The notes beneath the pieces are model-generated. The model ran no database searches. It had not been told where the DNA came from and saw nothing but the letters and a program-made list of their open reading frames with translations. From the NCBI GenBank assembly GCA_026929865.2, contig CM049396.1, positions 26,577,501 to 26,641,500 on the forward strand: a stretch of DNA of 64,000 nucleotides, read 5' to 3'. The translations under genes were made by a program, and so were the position numbers. The DNA is from Hyperoplus lanceolatus (lineage: Eukaryota; Chordata; Actinopteri; Uranoscopiformes; Ammodytidae). Shown here piece after piece: positions 29,060 to 41,107 of this stretch (positions are counted from its first letter, which is position 1; each line of letters starts with the position of its first letter).

Positions 29060-30441
29060 GATTCTCCAATCTCCAAAAACGATTCTCTTTGATAAATGGT
29101 TGGCCGCATGTAAAGTTGCAAATTTTGCTCAGCTCCGCGAGTTACTCCTGGTGGAGGAGCTCAAAACGTGCAGTCTATGCCAAAAGCGACCGTGCTCGCC
29201 GATGAGTTTGTTTTGACGCACCGAGTTACTTTTTCCACTGCGCGCCCTGAGCAACCGGCATTTTCAAATTCTGTGAAAAATTATAGAGCGTCACCTCCAA
29301 GATCTACCGCTAGTTTGATGTCTCCTGGCAGCCCAGAATGTTATTACTGCCATGAGACGGGCCATGTTATTGCTCACTGTCCTGTTCTCGGTCGGAAAGA
29401 GCAGAGCGCGTGCAACCCCGAAAGTGTAGGTTTGGTTCAGTCAGTCCCTTCTCTGGCACCTGTCGGCATAAACGAGAATAAAAACGATTGCGTGACTGAC
29501 ATTTACCGGCCTTTCATCCTAAAAGGTTTAGTCTCGCTGACAGAAAGGGAGGAGGATCAGGTGCCAATCACTATACTGCGCGACACGGGAGCCACACAGT
29601 CGCTCCTGTTAAACAATGTGTTACCGTTCTCAGATAAATCATCCTCTGGTTCGGATGTCCCGGTGTGGGGCGTAAAGTTAGTATACTTCGAGTACCGCTG
29701 CACACTGTGTTTTTGCGTTCTCCGCTCGTCTCGGATCCGGTGAAAATTGGGATACTCGCTAATTTCCCTGTGCGCGGTGTGGCTTTGATTCTCGGAAATG
29801 ATCTTGCGGGGGAAAAGTTTTTGCAACCCCCGAGGTGGTTGAACACCCCATCGCTGAGCCTAGTGTTGCTGTTCCTGCTGCTGTCAACATGTCCTCTGTG
29901 TTCCCTGCCTGTGCTGTGACACGCGCGCAGACGCGTAAGTCCGATGGTGTTGATTTATCTGACTCTTTTCTGTGTTCTGAGAATGATTCTGTGGAAAATT
30001 AAATGTCCTGTGTTAAACCTGGAAAATGTGTGCCGGTTAACCTGTTACCCTCTAACGCTAAGCTCTCTTTTGAAGTCGACAGAACTGAATTTATCCAGGC
30101 CCAGCAGGCCGATCAGACTCTGGTTACTTGCCTCTCCACTGCCGCCAACCCCAGGGTTTGGAATCCCTGTGTGTACAGCATTAACAACGGTGTGTTAATG
30201 CGTAAGTGGTATCCACCCTCAGCTGGTGATCTAGGTTGGAATTCGTTTCAACAAGTAGTCGTGCCTCAAAAATTTCGCCCTCAAGTACTCAGGTTGGCAC
30301 ATGACAGCTTTTCTGGTCATCTAGGTATTAAAAAGACTTACCACCTTATCCTGCGGTACTTCTTTTGGCCACGATTAAAATACGACGTGACCAAATTGTC
30401 GCTCGTGCCATGTCTGTCCGGTTAGTGGCAAACCAAATCGG
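29060..30441 (+). pseudogene. Ty3/gypsy retroelement fragment of the Gmr1 type: gag, protease, integrase zinc domain
   Basis: The gag end is read in two frames (FDKWLAACKVANFAQLRELL, then KATVLADEFVLTHRVTF) and carries a CCHC knuckle CYYCHETGHVIAHC at 29339-29380. The protease active site reads RDTGATQSLL (DTG at 29582). A frame change near 29690 leads to the protease end (GNDLAGEKF), a linker, and from about 30003 the integrase zinc-binding domain (LAHDSFSGHLGIKKTY, FFWPRLKYDV, and CHVC in another frame at about 30406). There is no reverse transcriptase between protease and integrase. The integrase is cut at 30441 by another element. Several frameshifts make it inactive. Confidence 0.8.
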
Positions 30442-30477
30442 GGTAACACTTTACAATAAGATACACAAAAAAAGAGT

Positions 30478-30722
30478 TGAAAAGGTTAGTTACCCTTTTG
30501 AAAAAGGTTAGTTACCCTTTTCAAAAGGTTAGTTACCCTTTTGAAAAAGGTTAGTTACCCTTTTGGAAAGGTTAGTTACCCTTTTCAAAAAGGTTAGTTA
30601 CCCTTTTGAAAAGGTTAGTTATCCTTTTGAAAAGGTTAGTTATCCTTTTGAAAAGGTTAGTTTACCTTTTGAAAAGGTTAGTTACCCTTTTGAAAAGGTT
30701 AGTTTACCTTTTGAAAAGGTAC
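30478..30722 (+). repeat. 21-22-bp tandem array (array B)
   Basis: About eleven units of the form AAAAGGTTAGTTACCCTTTTG, with small changes (TTATCC, TTTACC) towards the right. It shares the GTTACCCTTTT core and the lead sequence with array A at 8973-9150. Confidence 0.9.
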
Positions 30723-30748
30723 GTTTTTGAATTTTCTCCATCCACTTA

Positions 30749-31761
30749 GGGTGTATTCACACTGGGAAGGTCCGCTAGTTCACTTGCTTTGGTCCAGACC
30801 AAATAAAGTTTAGATTTTTTTCTTTTGGTGTGGTCCACTTTCATATTGCCCCTTTTGCAAGTGAACCAGCATTAAGAAGTAAAACCACACGTGATCTGAG
30901 GTCATTCATTCATTGGAAAGACATTCTGGGGTGGAGAGAAGCAGGAAGCACGAAGTGAAAACTGCGAAATATATAACTGATACGATATGGGGTTAAAATA
31001 ATAAATAAATAAATAGGCCTACATCTAGCCTATAAATAAAATAAAAAAAACATAAAATTATTGTTGTCATATGGTTATAAAATGTAGGCCTGTGTCAATG
31101 ATGTGGTTTGTAGCCTACGATGTGAAACATAATATTTACTGTATTTTTGCTGCTGGACGCGCGGCTCGCGAGGAATAGGCTCATGCTGACACACAGCTGC
31201 CGTGTGTCAGCTGGGTGTGAGTTCGGCGCAGCTCAGCTCCAAACTGACACGGGGATAGCATTGATGGTCCCGTAACATGGGAAGCAAAATAAAAACACGC
31301 ACTTCATACAAAGCGTAGCGTGAACCTGTTGGCACTGTGCGGGAGACGCTCCCTCTCCTTCATCTGGTCGCTGAACACATCAGCATGTTTACGCGTCCTG
31401 TCTATCAAATGTAATATATTTGCTCGGGGCTCCCGCTCAAACCACAACTAATCTTCCCAACAAAGGCAACACTTTCCCATAATGTGAAGCTGACGGTGAT
31501 TTATTAAAAAAGAAAAATCACAGTACTTCCTGCAATTGGGTCGGATCGAGTCCGGACAAATTCACACCACAAACGAACTGCAGCAGAGTGCGTATGGAAC
31601 CGCATCGAGACCACCTCTTCAGCTGGGTCTCGGATCGTTTGTTTGGTCCGCCCCCGAGTGCGATTGCTGTATTCACACATGTCTGAAAGATGCGCACCAA
31701 AGGCGGAAGTGCATCTGAGTTCGTTTCAACCGAACTAAACACGGCATGTGTGAATACACCC
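30749..31761 (+). mobile_element. Harbinger-like MITE, 1013 bp, with TTA target duplication
   Basis: The left end GGGTGTATTCACAC and the right end GTGTGAATACACCC are perfect inverted copies, flanked by TTA on both sides (30746-30748 and 31762-31764). TTA duplication is the mark of PIF/Harbinger elements. No transposase is seen. Removing it joins TCCATCCAC to GAATGGAGCC, so it is nested in the array-bearing element. Confidence 0.75.
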
Positions 31762-31965
31762 TTAGAATGGAGCCGTGGAGTCATTTTTGGAAAATAACAT
31801 TTCAGATCCACATACATATTTTCATATATTTTCATATTTTCGGGGTCATGGGGGCCATTCCAGAGGAGGTAATTTCAAACTCCTGACAAAGTTGAACATT
31901 TTGAAAGTTATTAGAGGAAAAGCATTCTCAAACTCTTGACTTAGGCAAATTTCACTTGCCTTAGT

Positions 31966-32125
31966 TCAAAAGGGTAACTCACCTTTTGAAAAGGTGAGTT
32001 ACCCTTTTCGAAAAGGTTAGTTACCCTTTTCAAAAGGTTAGTTACCCTTTTCAAAAGGTTAGTTACCTTTTTTGAAAGGTAAACTTACCTTTTTGAAAGG
32101 GTAACTAACCTTTAAAAGGTAAACT
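31966..32125 (+). repeat. 21-bp tandem array with both orientations (array C)
   Basis: Units of the form AAAAGGTTAGTTACCCTTTT run first in the array-B orientation, then reverse to AAAGGGTAACTAACCTTT. It is bounded on the left by GGGTAACTCACC. Confidence 0.85.
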
Positions 32126-32142
32126 TACTGTAACTGCAGGCA

Positions 32143-32579
32143 GTGTTTTCCTGCTATGTCAAGTTTTATGTGTAATTCAGTCTTTTACCTCAAGGTGGAC
32201 TCTCGTACTATTTTTTGTAAATGTACCTGTTGCTTTATTTCTTTGTCTTATTCGTTGTTTTTATCCGGAAGTTGTTCAGAAGCTAGCGATGCAGCGGCAG
32301 ACAAGCCACGTTTTTATTTGTTAAGGTTTATTGCCAATATTTCCTCCAAGCAAGATTTTCGTTTAACCCCATTGGTACAAGCAGGCAAAGTGGTCAGTAT
32401 TGTGTATTTGTTTCATTTTAATTTGCTGTGAAGAACTTATGTGCTCTTAGATAATTGTATTAGTATTAAGCTAATTTCATGTCTACCACCAGTTCTACGG
32501 TGTGATGATGTCTACAAGACTGCGACATTAAAGCATGAGTAAAAGGATCCGGAGTCTCGTGTAATCAATGGGCGTTACA
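32143..32579 (+). repeat. Possible 5' LTR of the BEL/Pao element
   Basis: A TG...ACA-bounded stretch upstream of the gag frame. It has an ATTAAA near its 3' part (about 32527) and ends at GGGCGTTACA. Its sequence does not match the 3' LTR at 38111. The left boundary overlaps the presumed end of the minisatellite element, so it is uncertain. Confidence 0.35.
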
Positions 32580-33250
32580 GTAGAACACTAGACTGCATCG
32601 GTGAAGGCTCCATGATGGACGTAACACGGAGCTGCGCCCCGGTCAGAAGACGACGTCTCCGCACACTGTAAAAGGAGGTACCGCAAAAAGAACTGTCGCG
32701 CTTGAATGCACAAAGAGCAGACGTTAGAAAAGAAAGCTTGCAGAAGATCGCATTTTGAAAGTAGCAGAAGTAATCTGGCATTTAAATTGCATTGTGGACA
32801 TTTCATTTTTGTGCTGCCAGTGGACATTTTATTTGCGGTTGATTGTAAGAATCAAAGTGACTTAGTAAATACACTGTTTTGAAGTGAGTCAAGTATATGA
32901 TGTTTTAAGTTTAACACCCTATTATTGTGTGTAATTTCATAGAAGAGTTTTTCATATTAAGACTGTGCCTAAGATTTCACAGCTTTAGTATTTGCCATAA
33001 ACTGCAATTCTAAGTGGGCCTTTACAGCAATGTGATGCCTTGATGTGTATTTAAACATGTTTAAGCTGAGGCAATCCTAAAGGCCTTATACAGTATATTG
33101 CCTATTTTATCTCATATTGTGCATTTAAAAAAAAAGAAAAAAAAAAGGGGGAAACATTTCCTTTGGGTTACATATTTTATTTCATATCGGCACATTTGAG
33201 AAATAGCCTACATTTCATTTAAATCTCAACACATTTCATAAACACTAAAC
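32580..33250 (+). other. Leader region before the BEL/Pao gag
   Basis: Non-coding sequence between the possible 5' LTR and the ATG at 33251. Includes an A-rich run at 33125-33150. No primer-binding site could be identified with confidence. Confidence 0.35.
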
Positions 33251-36200
33251 ATGTCACAAACAAGTGTTAGTACCACACAGGCAACTAAAGAAGCCAATCA
33301 TGAAGACCAACAAAAAGATGGTGATAGGGAAAGTACCCCATCTCAAGCTGACGCTGGTGAGCATGCGAAAGCGACAGTACAAGACTCGCAGTCCCAGGTT
33401 GGTGAATCCTACACAACAGCCTCCAGACATGAGAAGAAGCGAACGTTCACGAACGCTAACTGAAAAAGGAAAGGCTCAGCTGGATGAAAGGTTGTGTGAT
33501 CTAAAAGCGCATTTTTTTGAAGCTGTATGGAAAGTGGAAATTTCAAATTAATGGCTTAAGACATTCCATTAAGAAAAATTATGATGTGGATCTAATTGAG
33601 AATGTTGTAAGCACAATTAACTCTATCCAAGATCAGATTGACAAAACTTACCTCAAAATAAGGGATATTGCAACTCCTGAACCTGAAATCTGGAGAATTA
33701 ATGACACATGTAATGCACTCACTGTGACTGCAAATAAAAGAGCTCAACAATACCTCAGTGGTAATGAAGATTCAGAAGTTGTGCCCTGGCCTGAAGCTGA
33801 GTCAGTGTTTGACAGCACAGTATCCAGTGCAAGCTCGCTTAAACCCAGCTGTAAGTCAACCACCTCATCCAGTCAGTCAAGGTATAAAAAACAACAAGCA
33901 GCGGCTGAAGTTGCAGCTACACAAGAAGTTCTCAAAATAATGAAAGAACAACATCAGCGAGAAGAAGAGATTCGGAAACTTGAGGTGCAGGAACAAATGT
34001 TAACAGATCAAAGAGAAGCTGAAGAAAAAGAAATAGAAGCAGAAAATGCTAGAAAACAAACTCAGTTTATTTCAGAAAGTGCTGCTAGAAGAACAGAACT
34101 GGAAAGGAAAAAGCGAGAAGTGGAACGGTTGGAGGAAATAAAAAAGCACAATGCAGCACAAGCCAGGCTGAATATTTTCTCAGATGATCAGTATGATGAA
34201 GTAGAGCACCAGTCAGCCATTTTGACTGAACAGGGTCAAGACATCTATCCATCCCCACTAAAAGTTCCAGTTTCCCTCCACCAACCATCCACACTCAACC
34301 CTGTAAGCAACCCCCTCTATCCTGCTCAACAAGCACCACCTCCCCAAGCTAGGGTTCCAGTTTCCCTCCACCAATCATCTGCACTCAACCCTGTAAGCAA
34401 CCCCCTTTATCCTGCTCAACAAGCACTACTTCCCCGAGCTAGCCCTGCTCAACAAACCATACACGATCCACCTTATCATCCACACATAGCTGCCGTCACT
34501 AAGACCTCTCCCCAACATCCCTCAACGTTCACATCCAATTACACACCTCAACCAGCCAGTTTCCTTCAATCTCCAATGGTTCACCAAGCCATTCTCCCTC
34601 AACCTCCTACAGTGCAAGTTCCACTTACCAAGGCTCCCACTACTCACTCACCCACATTCACCACCACTCATGAAGCCTCCAATGATCTTGTGAGAACACT
34701 CGCTGAAGCGATTACAGCCAATCGTATCCTAATCCCTGAACCGGCTGTCTTCATAGGAGATCCTCTCAAGTATAATGATTGGAAGCTTTCATTCTGTACT
34801 CTGATCGATCGTAAGAACCTGCCAACTCAGGAAAAACTCTTCTTTTTGCGTAAGTATGTTGGTGGCCCAGCCAAAAGAGCTATTGAAGGACATTTCCTAG
34901 TAGCAACAGAAACGGCTTACAAAGCCGCCTGGGACAAACTTGAGGATAGATACGGCAATCCGTTTGTTATTGGTAAGGCATACCGTGACAGGATACACGC
35001 ATGGCATAAAATTGGTCACAAGGACAGCGAAGATCTTCGTGAGTTTGTAGATTTTCTAAGCAGTGTTGAATCAGCCATGCCTTATGTTCAAGGTTTACAA
35101 GCTCTTAACGACTGTGTGGAAAACCAAAAAATAGCTGCCAAATTACCTGATTGGTTAAGCACATGTTGGATCAGAAAGGTCACTATGTACCAAGATGAAC
35201 ACAAACTGTTCCCTGATTTCAGTTGCTTCATGCAGTTTCTCAACCTTGAGGCTCGAATTGCATGCAACCCAGTCACATCTTTTTCAGCAATAAAGCTAAC
35301 AGAGCACGAAGCTAAGCAAAAGGAAAGGGAATATACACAAAATCAGAAACCCAGTGCTAAGGCTTTCACCACTAGCTCAAGTGAGAACACGAGCATCATG
35401 TGCATTTTCTGTAAGAGGCAAGGCCATACTCTCCATAAATGTTTCAAAATGATGGAAAGGTCAGTTGAAGAAAGAGTTAAATTTGTACAACTGGAAAAGT
35501 TGTGTTTTGGCTGCCTCAAGACTGGCCACAACTCCAAAGCCTGTACATCTAGGAGCATATGTGACTCATGTGGACGAAACCACCCTACATGCCTGCATCA
35601 AGATCGATGGGTGTATAACCAAGGACAAAGTAGAGAAAACGAACATAAACGATCTAATGCAACCAAGGAAGCTAAAACTAAAGAGTCTACACTGCCACGT
35701 ACACATGAGTCAAAGCAAGCTACCTCCAACAGAGTCGTTCAAGAGAAAAGTACCACTCATACATCTACTGTTGTCCCAGTTTATGTCTCCACCTCAGCTG
35801 AACCAGATAAGGAAGTTCTAGTGTATGTCTTGCTTGACACTCAGAGTGACACCACCTTCATATTAAAGGATACAGCCGAGGCATTGAATGTCAAGAAGGA
35901 GCCAGTGAAACTGACAGTGTCAACGATAACATCAATGACAAAGGTCGTATCCAGCCAAAGGGTGAGTGGTCTACGAGTAAGAGGTATTAACTCTGAAAAT
36001 ATAATCAAACTCCCAACAACTTATACCAGGGATTATATACCAGCAAATAGATCTCATATACCCACAAGTACAACTGCAAAGTTATGGCCTCAATTAGAAC
36101 ATCTAGAGCATGAAATGTCTCCAGAGCTTGATTGTGAAGTAGGATTGTTGATAGGCTATAACTGCCCCCAAGCCCTACTTCCCAGAGACGTCATTAGTGG

Positions 36201-37190
36201 CAGTGAGGACCAGCCATACGCACTTAAGTCTGCGTTGGGTTGGAGCATCATTGGCTACAGCAATGCTGGCCTGGAACATGATGATGAAATAGGCATGAGT
36301 CACCGTATCATCACAAAGCAAGTCATACCAGCAATCAAGTCTTCATTTGAACTCAAATCTGAGGTCCATTTTGTCTGCAGGACCCAAGTCAAAGAAATGA
36401 TGACTCCAGCAGACATAATCAAAGCCTTCGAGTCGGATTTCACTGAGAGAACCAGTGAAGAAGTTTCAATGTCAAAAGAAGACATCAAGTTTTTGACAAT
36501 GATTAAAAAGGGCATCTATCAGAAGCCTAATGGACACTACGAAATGCCATTGCCTTTTAAGGAAGAAAGGCCAAGTCTGCCCAACAATAAAGCATATGCA
36601 GAAAATCGGCTTAAATGCCTGGAGAAACATTTGACAAAAGATGAAGGATACCACAAGGATTATGTGGCTTTCATGGAGGACATGATCGCAAGAGATGATG
36701 CTGAAAAGGTTCCAGAGATGGATATGAGCAATCAGACAGTATGGTATATCCCTCACCATGGAGTTTATCATCCCCAAAAGCCGGGAAAGATTTGCGTTGT
36801 CTTTGATTGTTCAGCAAAGTATCGGAACACATCACTAAACAAACATCTACTCACTGGGCCTGACCTTACCAATGCCCTCATAGGGGTCTTGTGTCGTTTC
36901 CGTAAGGGGCAAGTAGCCATCATGTGTGATGTGGAGCGTATGTTCCATCAGTTTCATGTTGCACCAAGGGAAAAAGACTACCTCAGATTCCTGTGGTGGG
37001 AGGGAGGTAATCTGGAAGCTCCCCCATCAGTGTATCGCATGAAGGTTCACTTATTTGGTGCTGCCTCATCGCCAGGGTGTGCAAACCTTGGGCTTAAACA
37101 CCTCGCTGCACAAGGAGCAGGCAAATTTAACAAAGCCACCCTAAGGTTTATCCAGCGCAACTTTTACGTTGATGATGGAGCTGCCGGTGA
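33251..37190 (+). pseudogene. BEL/Pao retroelement, family A: gag, zinc knuckles, protease, reverse transcriptase
   Basis: The ATG at 33251 opens gag. Two frameshifts, between about 33420 and 33540, precede a 1229-codon open frame (33517-37206). Within that frame: a coiled-coil rich in E/K/R (residues about 125-215), a proline-rich linker, a DUF1759-type Gag domain (about 400-610), two CCHC knuckles (CIFCKRQGHTLHKC at 35401; CFGCLKTGHNSKAC at 35503), an aspartic protease (LLDTQSDTTFI, Asp at 35836), and a reverse transcriptase ending at FYVDDGA (37161-37178). This order is that of BEL/Pao. Immediately after YVDD the sequence changes to a different BEL family, so the RT thumb, RNase H and integrase of family A are missing. 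Confidence 0.88.
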
Positions 37191-38108
37191 GAGTGGATGT
37201 CAATAGTTTCAAGCGCTATGCTACACCCCTCCTGCAAGTCAAACCCATGCTGCAGCTGCACACCCTACCAGAAGCTGAGCTGCCACAGCTGAGAGGTATT
37301 GAGAAACAGCTAGCAAAGGCCCCGGGACAATCCGCTGCCTACCAGACCAGTATCCGCAAGCTAGAAGAGGCAAGCCATGCTTTAAAGTTAGAGCCACAAA
37401 AGGTGGAGGTTTCCTTCCCTGCTACCTGGTCCAGAGTTGCTCCCAAGAAGCAGCTGTCCATCCCCAGCCTGGAGCTGCGTGCGGCCCTCACCACTGAGTT
37501 GAATCTACCGACCCAAGACCACCCAGCTGACGACATCATCTCCGGACTCGCTCTTCAAGACCGGTGTGATCGCCACAGGGGGGGCCCACGGCCAAACATT
37601 CCTTAAGTTGCCACCAGAGGTGTGGCCTGAGCAGCCATCTTCAACCTACAACAACCCTGAGAGTGAGGAACAAACACCGACTGCTGCTGTTGTGACTATC
37701 GCAGTTCCATCCCTGCCACAGCAACAACAGACCCTGCATGTGTACCAGGAAGCCACATCCCGCCAGCTTCACGGGGCGGCGGACCCTACAAGCCCCATGA
37801 TGGTGGATGCCTATGCCGCTGCCAAACTGGAGGCCCTGCGACCGGCACAGAGCAACGCCTTTCTTGAGGAGATGGTCCAGCTGAAGCATCTCCTCTGTTC
37901 GACGATAAAGGACTATAATGACAAGTTGCATCATCCTGGGCCAGAGAGGATGCTCTCAGACATCGGGAAACAGTATTGGGTGCTATGCCAATGTGAGGCA
38001 GAGCGCAGCTACCAGAGGAAGTGCGCGGACTGCAGGAAGTGGAGTGGGTGCCCCGGCCCACCAAATGGCCTTACGGATGTTCAAATTCACGCTGTGAATT
38101 TGGGGGCG
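37190..38108 (+). pseudogene. BEL/Pao family B remnant: pieces of polymerase and integrase with internal deletions
   Basis: After the family A RT the frame shifts to VDVNSFKRYATPLL, then ELPQLRGIEKQL and YQTSIRKLEEASHALKLEPQ. This is the region that precedes the RT in another BEL family. It jumps directly to SRVAPKKQLSIPSLELRAALT (after the RT), then to HPADDIISGL and PPEVWPEQPS, and then to the integrase zinc region (DKLHHPGPERMLSDIGKQYWVL, CADCRKWSG). The RT, RNase H and integrase core of B are deleted. The frame changes once more near 37570-37610. Confidence 0.78.
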
Positions 38109-38110
38109 GC

Positions 38111-38720
38111 TGTTTAAGAGGCCTCCTGTCACTTTAAGATGCCATGACAGTGAGCGGAAAACTACTGGCCAGCAGGGCGCGCTCGGACATGTCTCGTGAC
38201 TCTGCTCGAGGAATCAGACGGAGAAGACTGACTTCGGCACGGCCGCCACTAGCTCACCAAGAACTATTTAGTTTAAGGCTTAAATGCACAGTTTAGCATT
38301 AACCAGCTTGTTCTGTTGGAATGTGTGCGTGCATGAAGCTGTAAGTTATTTCCCCTTGTTTCAGTGTTGACTTTGTCATGGTTATGAAAGTGAAAGCTAA
38401 GAGAATGTTAGCAAGATTGTTGTTGTTAATTATGCATATCATAAGATATCTGCACTGTCTATAGATGACCATTATGTTATTAATGTTAAGTTGCAAGTAA
38501 GCTATTTTTGAGTTGATTGTACAGAATTAGTTTCTCACTATGCATATGTTACCTTCTGTTTATATTTACAGAAACCACAAATTACCATACGAATTAGATC
38601 ACAAGTTCACCGGTGTTAATGTATCACCACGTGCTTCAATAAACCCCTTAAACCGTCCATCTTCTGGAACCACCTTTATTGCCACCACCAGAGTTCTGAC
38701 CGGACTCTCTGCAGGGATTT
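38111..38720 (+). repeat. 3' LTR of the family B BEL element
   Basis: A purine-rich tract GAATTTGGGGGCGGC (38096-38110) is followed by TGTTTAAGAGGCC, a typical LTR start. AATAAA lies at 38638-38643. The right boundary is not certain; I place it near 38720. Confidence 0.6.
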
Positions 38721-40320
38721 GAGATATCCTACTAGCAAACTATTATCTATTTTTTAATAAGTATGGTGGATAACAATAATTACGGGCCCTCAATACTTTT
38801 GGGCCCGTACTTAATTATATATTATTATACATTATTATGCATGCTGTTACAAAACAATAACAAAGTGCCAGCAACTTAATTTTTAAACAAACAAAAAGCA
38901 TTACGCTGCTGATATAAGCTGAACTGCGATCCAACTTTTTCCCCACTGAAAATACCAGTTATTTTAAAGTGAAACAACCTCAGACTGGGCTGTTTCCCAC
39001 CCTTAACAATGACATTGGCTTAATTTAAATGACTGGGAGTTTAAATGTACAGTGTGTGTACAGGGTAAAACAATCAAAAGTACCTTTTATTAATTTATTT
39101 GTCCGCGTTTAGGAGAAATATCTGTGCCAAATCTTTTGGTGCTTTCACAGGACAGATGCAAGGTGTCGGTACTACTTTTTCTCCCAGGTGCATGTTAAAT
39201 GTAAAGGTTGTGCTATCTCAGTTGCCCAGTGCACAGCACAGGTCTGTGAGGTGGCACACAGGGATTCTCTCTGTGACCCCATTGTGACTGGCATACATTG
39301 GGACAATGCTGCTCCCCGCTGGCATTGCCGCATGATGGATGATGCCACGCTGAACTAGTTTAAGACGAGCATCACACAATCGCTCATTTCAAAAAGGCAC
39401 TGCTTCACACGCCAGCCTGGGGAACGGCACGGAAAGTAATATCCATCAACAACCAGCCAAGCAGTAGTGCTATCAGCAAACACAATTTAGAGCTCAGAAA
39501 CATTATTGTTTTTCTCCCCCTCCACTGTTGGAAGGGAACTGAACTGGCTGAGTGATGCTCATTTGATGAATATGATACCGCTGTCACCATAATATGAACT
39601 CGGTCATTATTGGGGAGGAATTGAGTTTGGATGAAAAGACGTTCTCTGAAAAACTGAAGAATTCCTCTTTTCATCTGCCTCATATTGGTCTAAACCCTGT
39701 GAAGAATTTTTTTCTGCCGCCACAGATTTTTTTTGGATGAAGGCTGTAATATTGTCGCCACGGTATTACAGCCACAGAGTTCTGCATTTCATGAAACAAT
39801 TCAAAAAATGTAAATCAAATTAAAAACATTTTAGAGGAATAATGTGGGGAACTACAAAACAAAGCACCCACTCACACAGTAAATTACATCCAAGGATGAA
39901 GAAACCACAATTTTATTAAAAAGATTCAAGACATCATAAAAAGGTACAAATTAATGTATGTGAAATAATATTCAAAAATATGCCCATGTGAGGGAGGACG
40001 GTTTTTAGTTGGAGAGAAGCCTTGGAACCGGTGCATATAAACACAATGCACATATCTTCTGCAATTTATCGGAGCAGCAGTAAGTAGATGTTATTACTGG
40101 CTAGTACTATTAGAATCACTAATCATTCTTCAATGTTGGCTTGCTCCATTGTGCAAGGGCCTCTGAACACATTTTCACCCCTCGTATGAGTTCTTGTAGC
40201 CTTTTTAATGTCTGCTGAAAATCATTTTTCATGATACATTAGACCTACCTAAGTTTTTTGTGTGACAAAAAAACTTGTGAACTGTTAATCTGTTAGGCCT
40301 ACTTGTAAATGTTTAGTTAT
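38721..40320. other. Non-coding interval
   Basis: No gene or clear repeat recognised. The minus-strand open stretch at 39405-39683 has no recognisable protein features. Confidence 0.4.
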
Positions 40321-40719
40321 TAGGGGAGAGTGGCCTGAGTTGTGCCGGTGGGGAAGTTGTGCCACCCCTTGTTACTAGAAAACCGTGGAAGAGATTGGAA
40401 ATGTGACCACATATTTAAGAAGAGCCATCCATTTGACTCATCCTGTAAAGAAGGGAGACACAATGAATAAGATATAAGCACATTTAAGCTAAGAAAACTG
40501 TTTTGCCTTTCAAAGTAAAATTTGCATGATTAAGGTTTTTTGTTTATTGTGTCTGAACAATTATCGACGAGTTTGAAAACATTCGACACATGTTTTAGTG
40601 CTTTATTATGCTACACTTTGGGTCTATACAGTTAGCACGATTTCAGCCCTAAACTGCTGCATCATGCTAATTATCCAAAATTCTGGGGTTGGGGTGATTT
40701 GTGCCAAAGGGCCTAGGTG

Positions 40720-41095
40720 AGTTATAAGTAAGTAAGTAAGTAAAATATATTTATAAAAGCACATTTATGACAGTTTGCACTGTTCAAAGTGCTGTACATA
40801 GTGCATTCAGTGTTAAACAATGAAGGTAAAATAACAATAACAAAAATAAAAGACATAAAGCCCATACATCCACATATAAACAAAGATAGTAGTGCAGAGG
40901 TAAGATAGTTAATGGGGAGGAAAAGCCAGGGTGTACAGATGGGTTTTGAGCCTTGTTTTAAAGGCAGAAATGGAGGGAATCACATTTGTCAGGTGGCAGT
41001 TGGTTCCACAAGCACGGGGCAACTAGTGCAACGTACATTTCTGAGAGTTGTGCTAGTGGCATGGCTGTACGCTGGTCACCATAAAGAAAATGATC
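40720..41095 (+). repeat. Dispersed fish repeat nested in the TIR element
   Basis: Starts with (TAAG)4 and AATATATTTATAAAAGCAC, then CAAAGTGCTGTACATAG, and further on CCAGGGTGTACAGATGGG and GGCAGTTGGTTCCACAAG. I recall this series of words from common fish LINE-derived repeats; the class is not certain. Confidence 0.55.
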
Positions 41096-41107
41096 GTCTA
41101 CAGTAGC

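Larger units (their letters stand above)
30441..32151 (+). mobile_element. Minisatellite-bearing DNA element inserted in the gypsy integrase
   Basis: The left end GGTAACACTTTACAATAAG is followed by array B; array C lies at the other side. The right end CTTACTGTAA...AGTGTTTTCC resembles the inverted left end with about nine extra bases inside. Between the arrays is about 1.2 kb, most of it a Harbinger-like MITE. No transposase is encoded. The right boundary is tentative. Confidence 0.55.

Noticed and set aside
29060-30441. A domesticated, working SCAN/zinc-knuckle host gene
   Set aside because: Several frameshifts and the insertion at 30441 break it; the protease and integrase pieces show an ordinary retroelement remnant.
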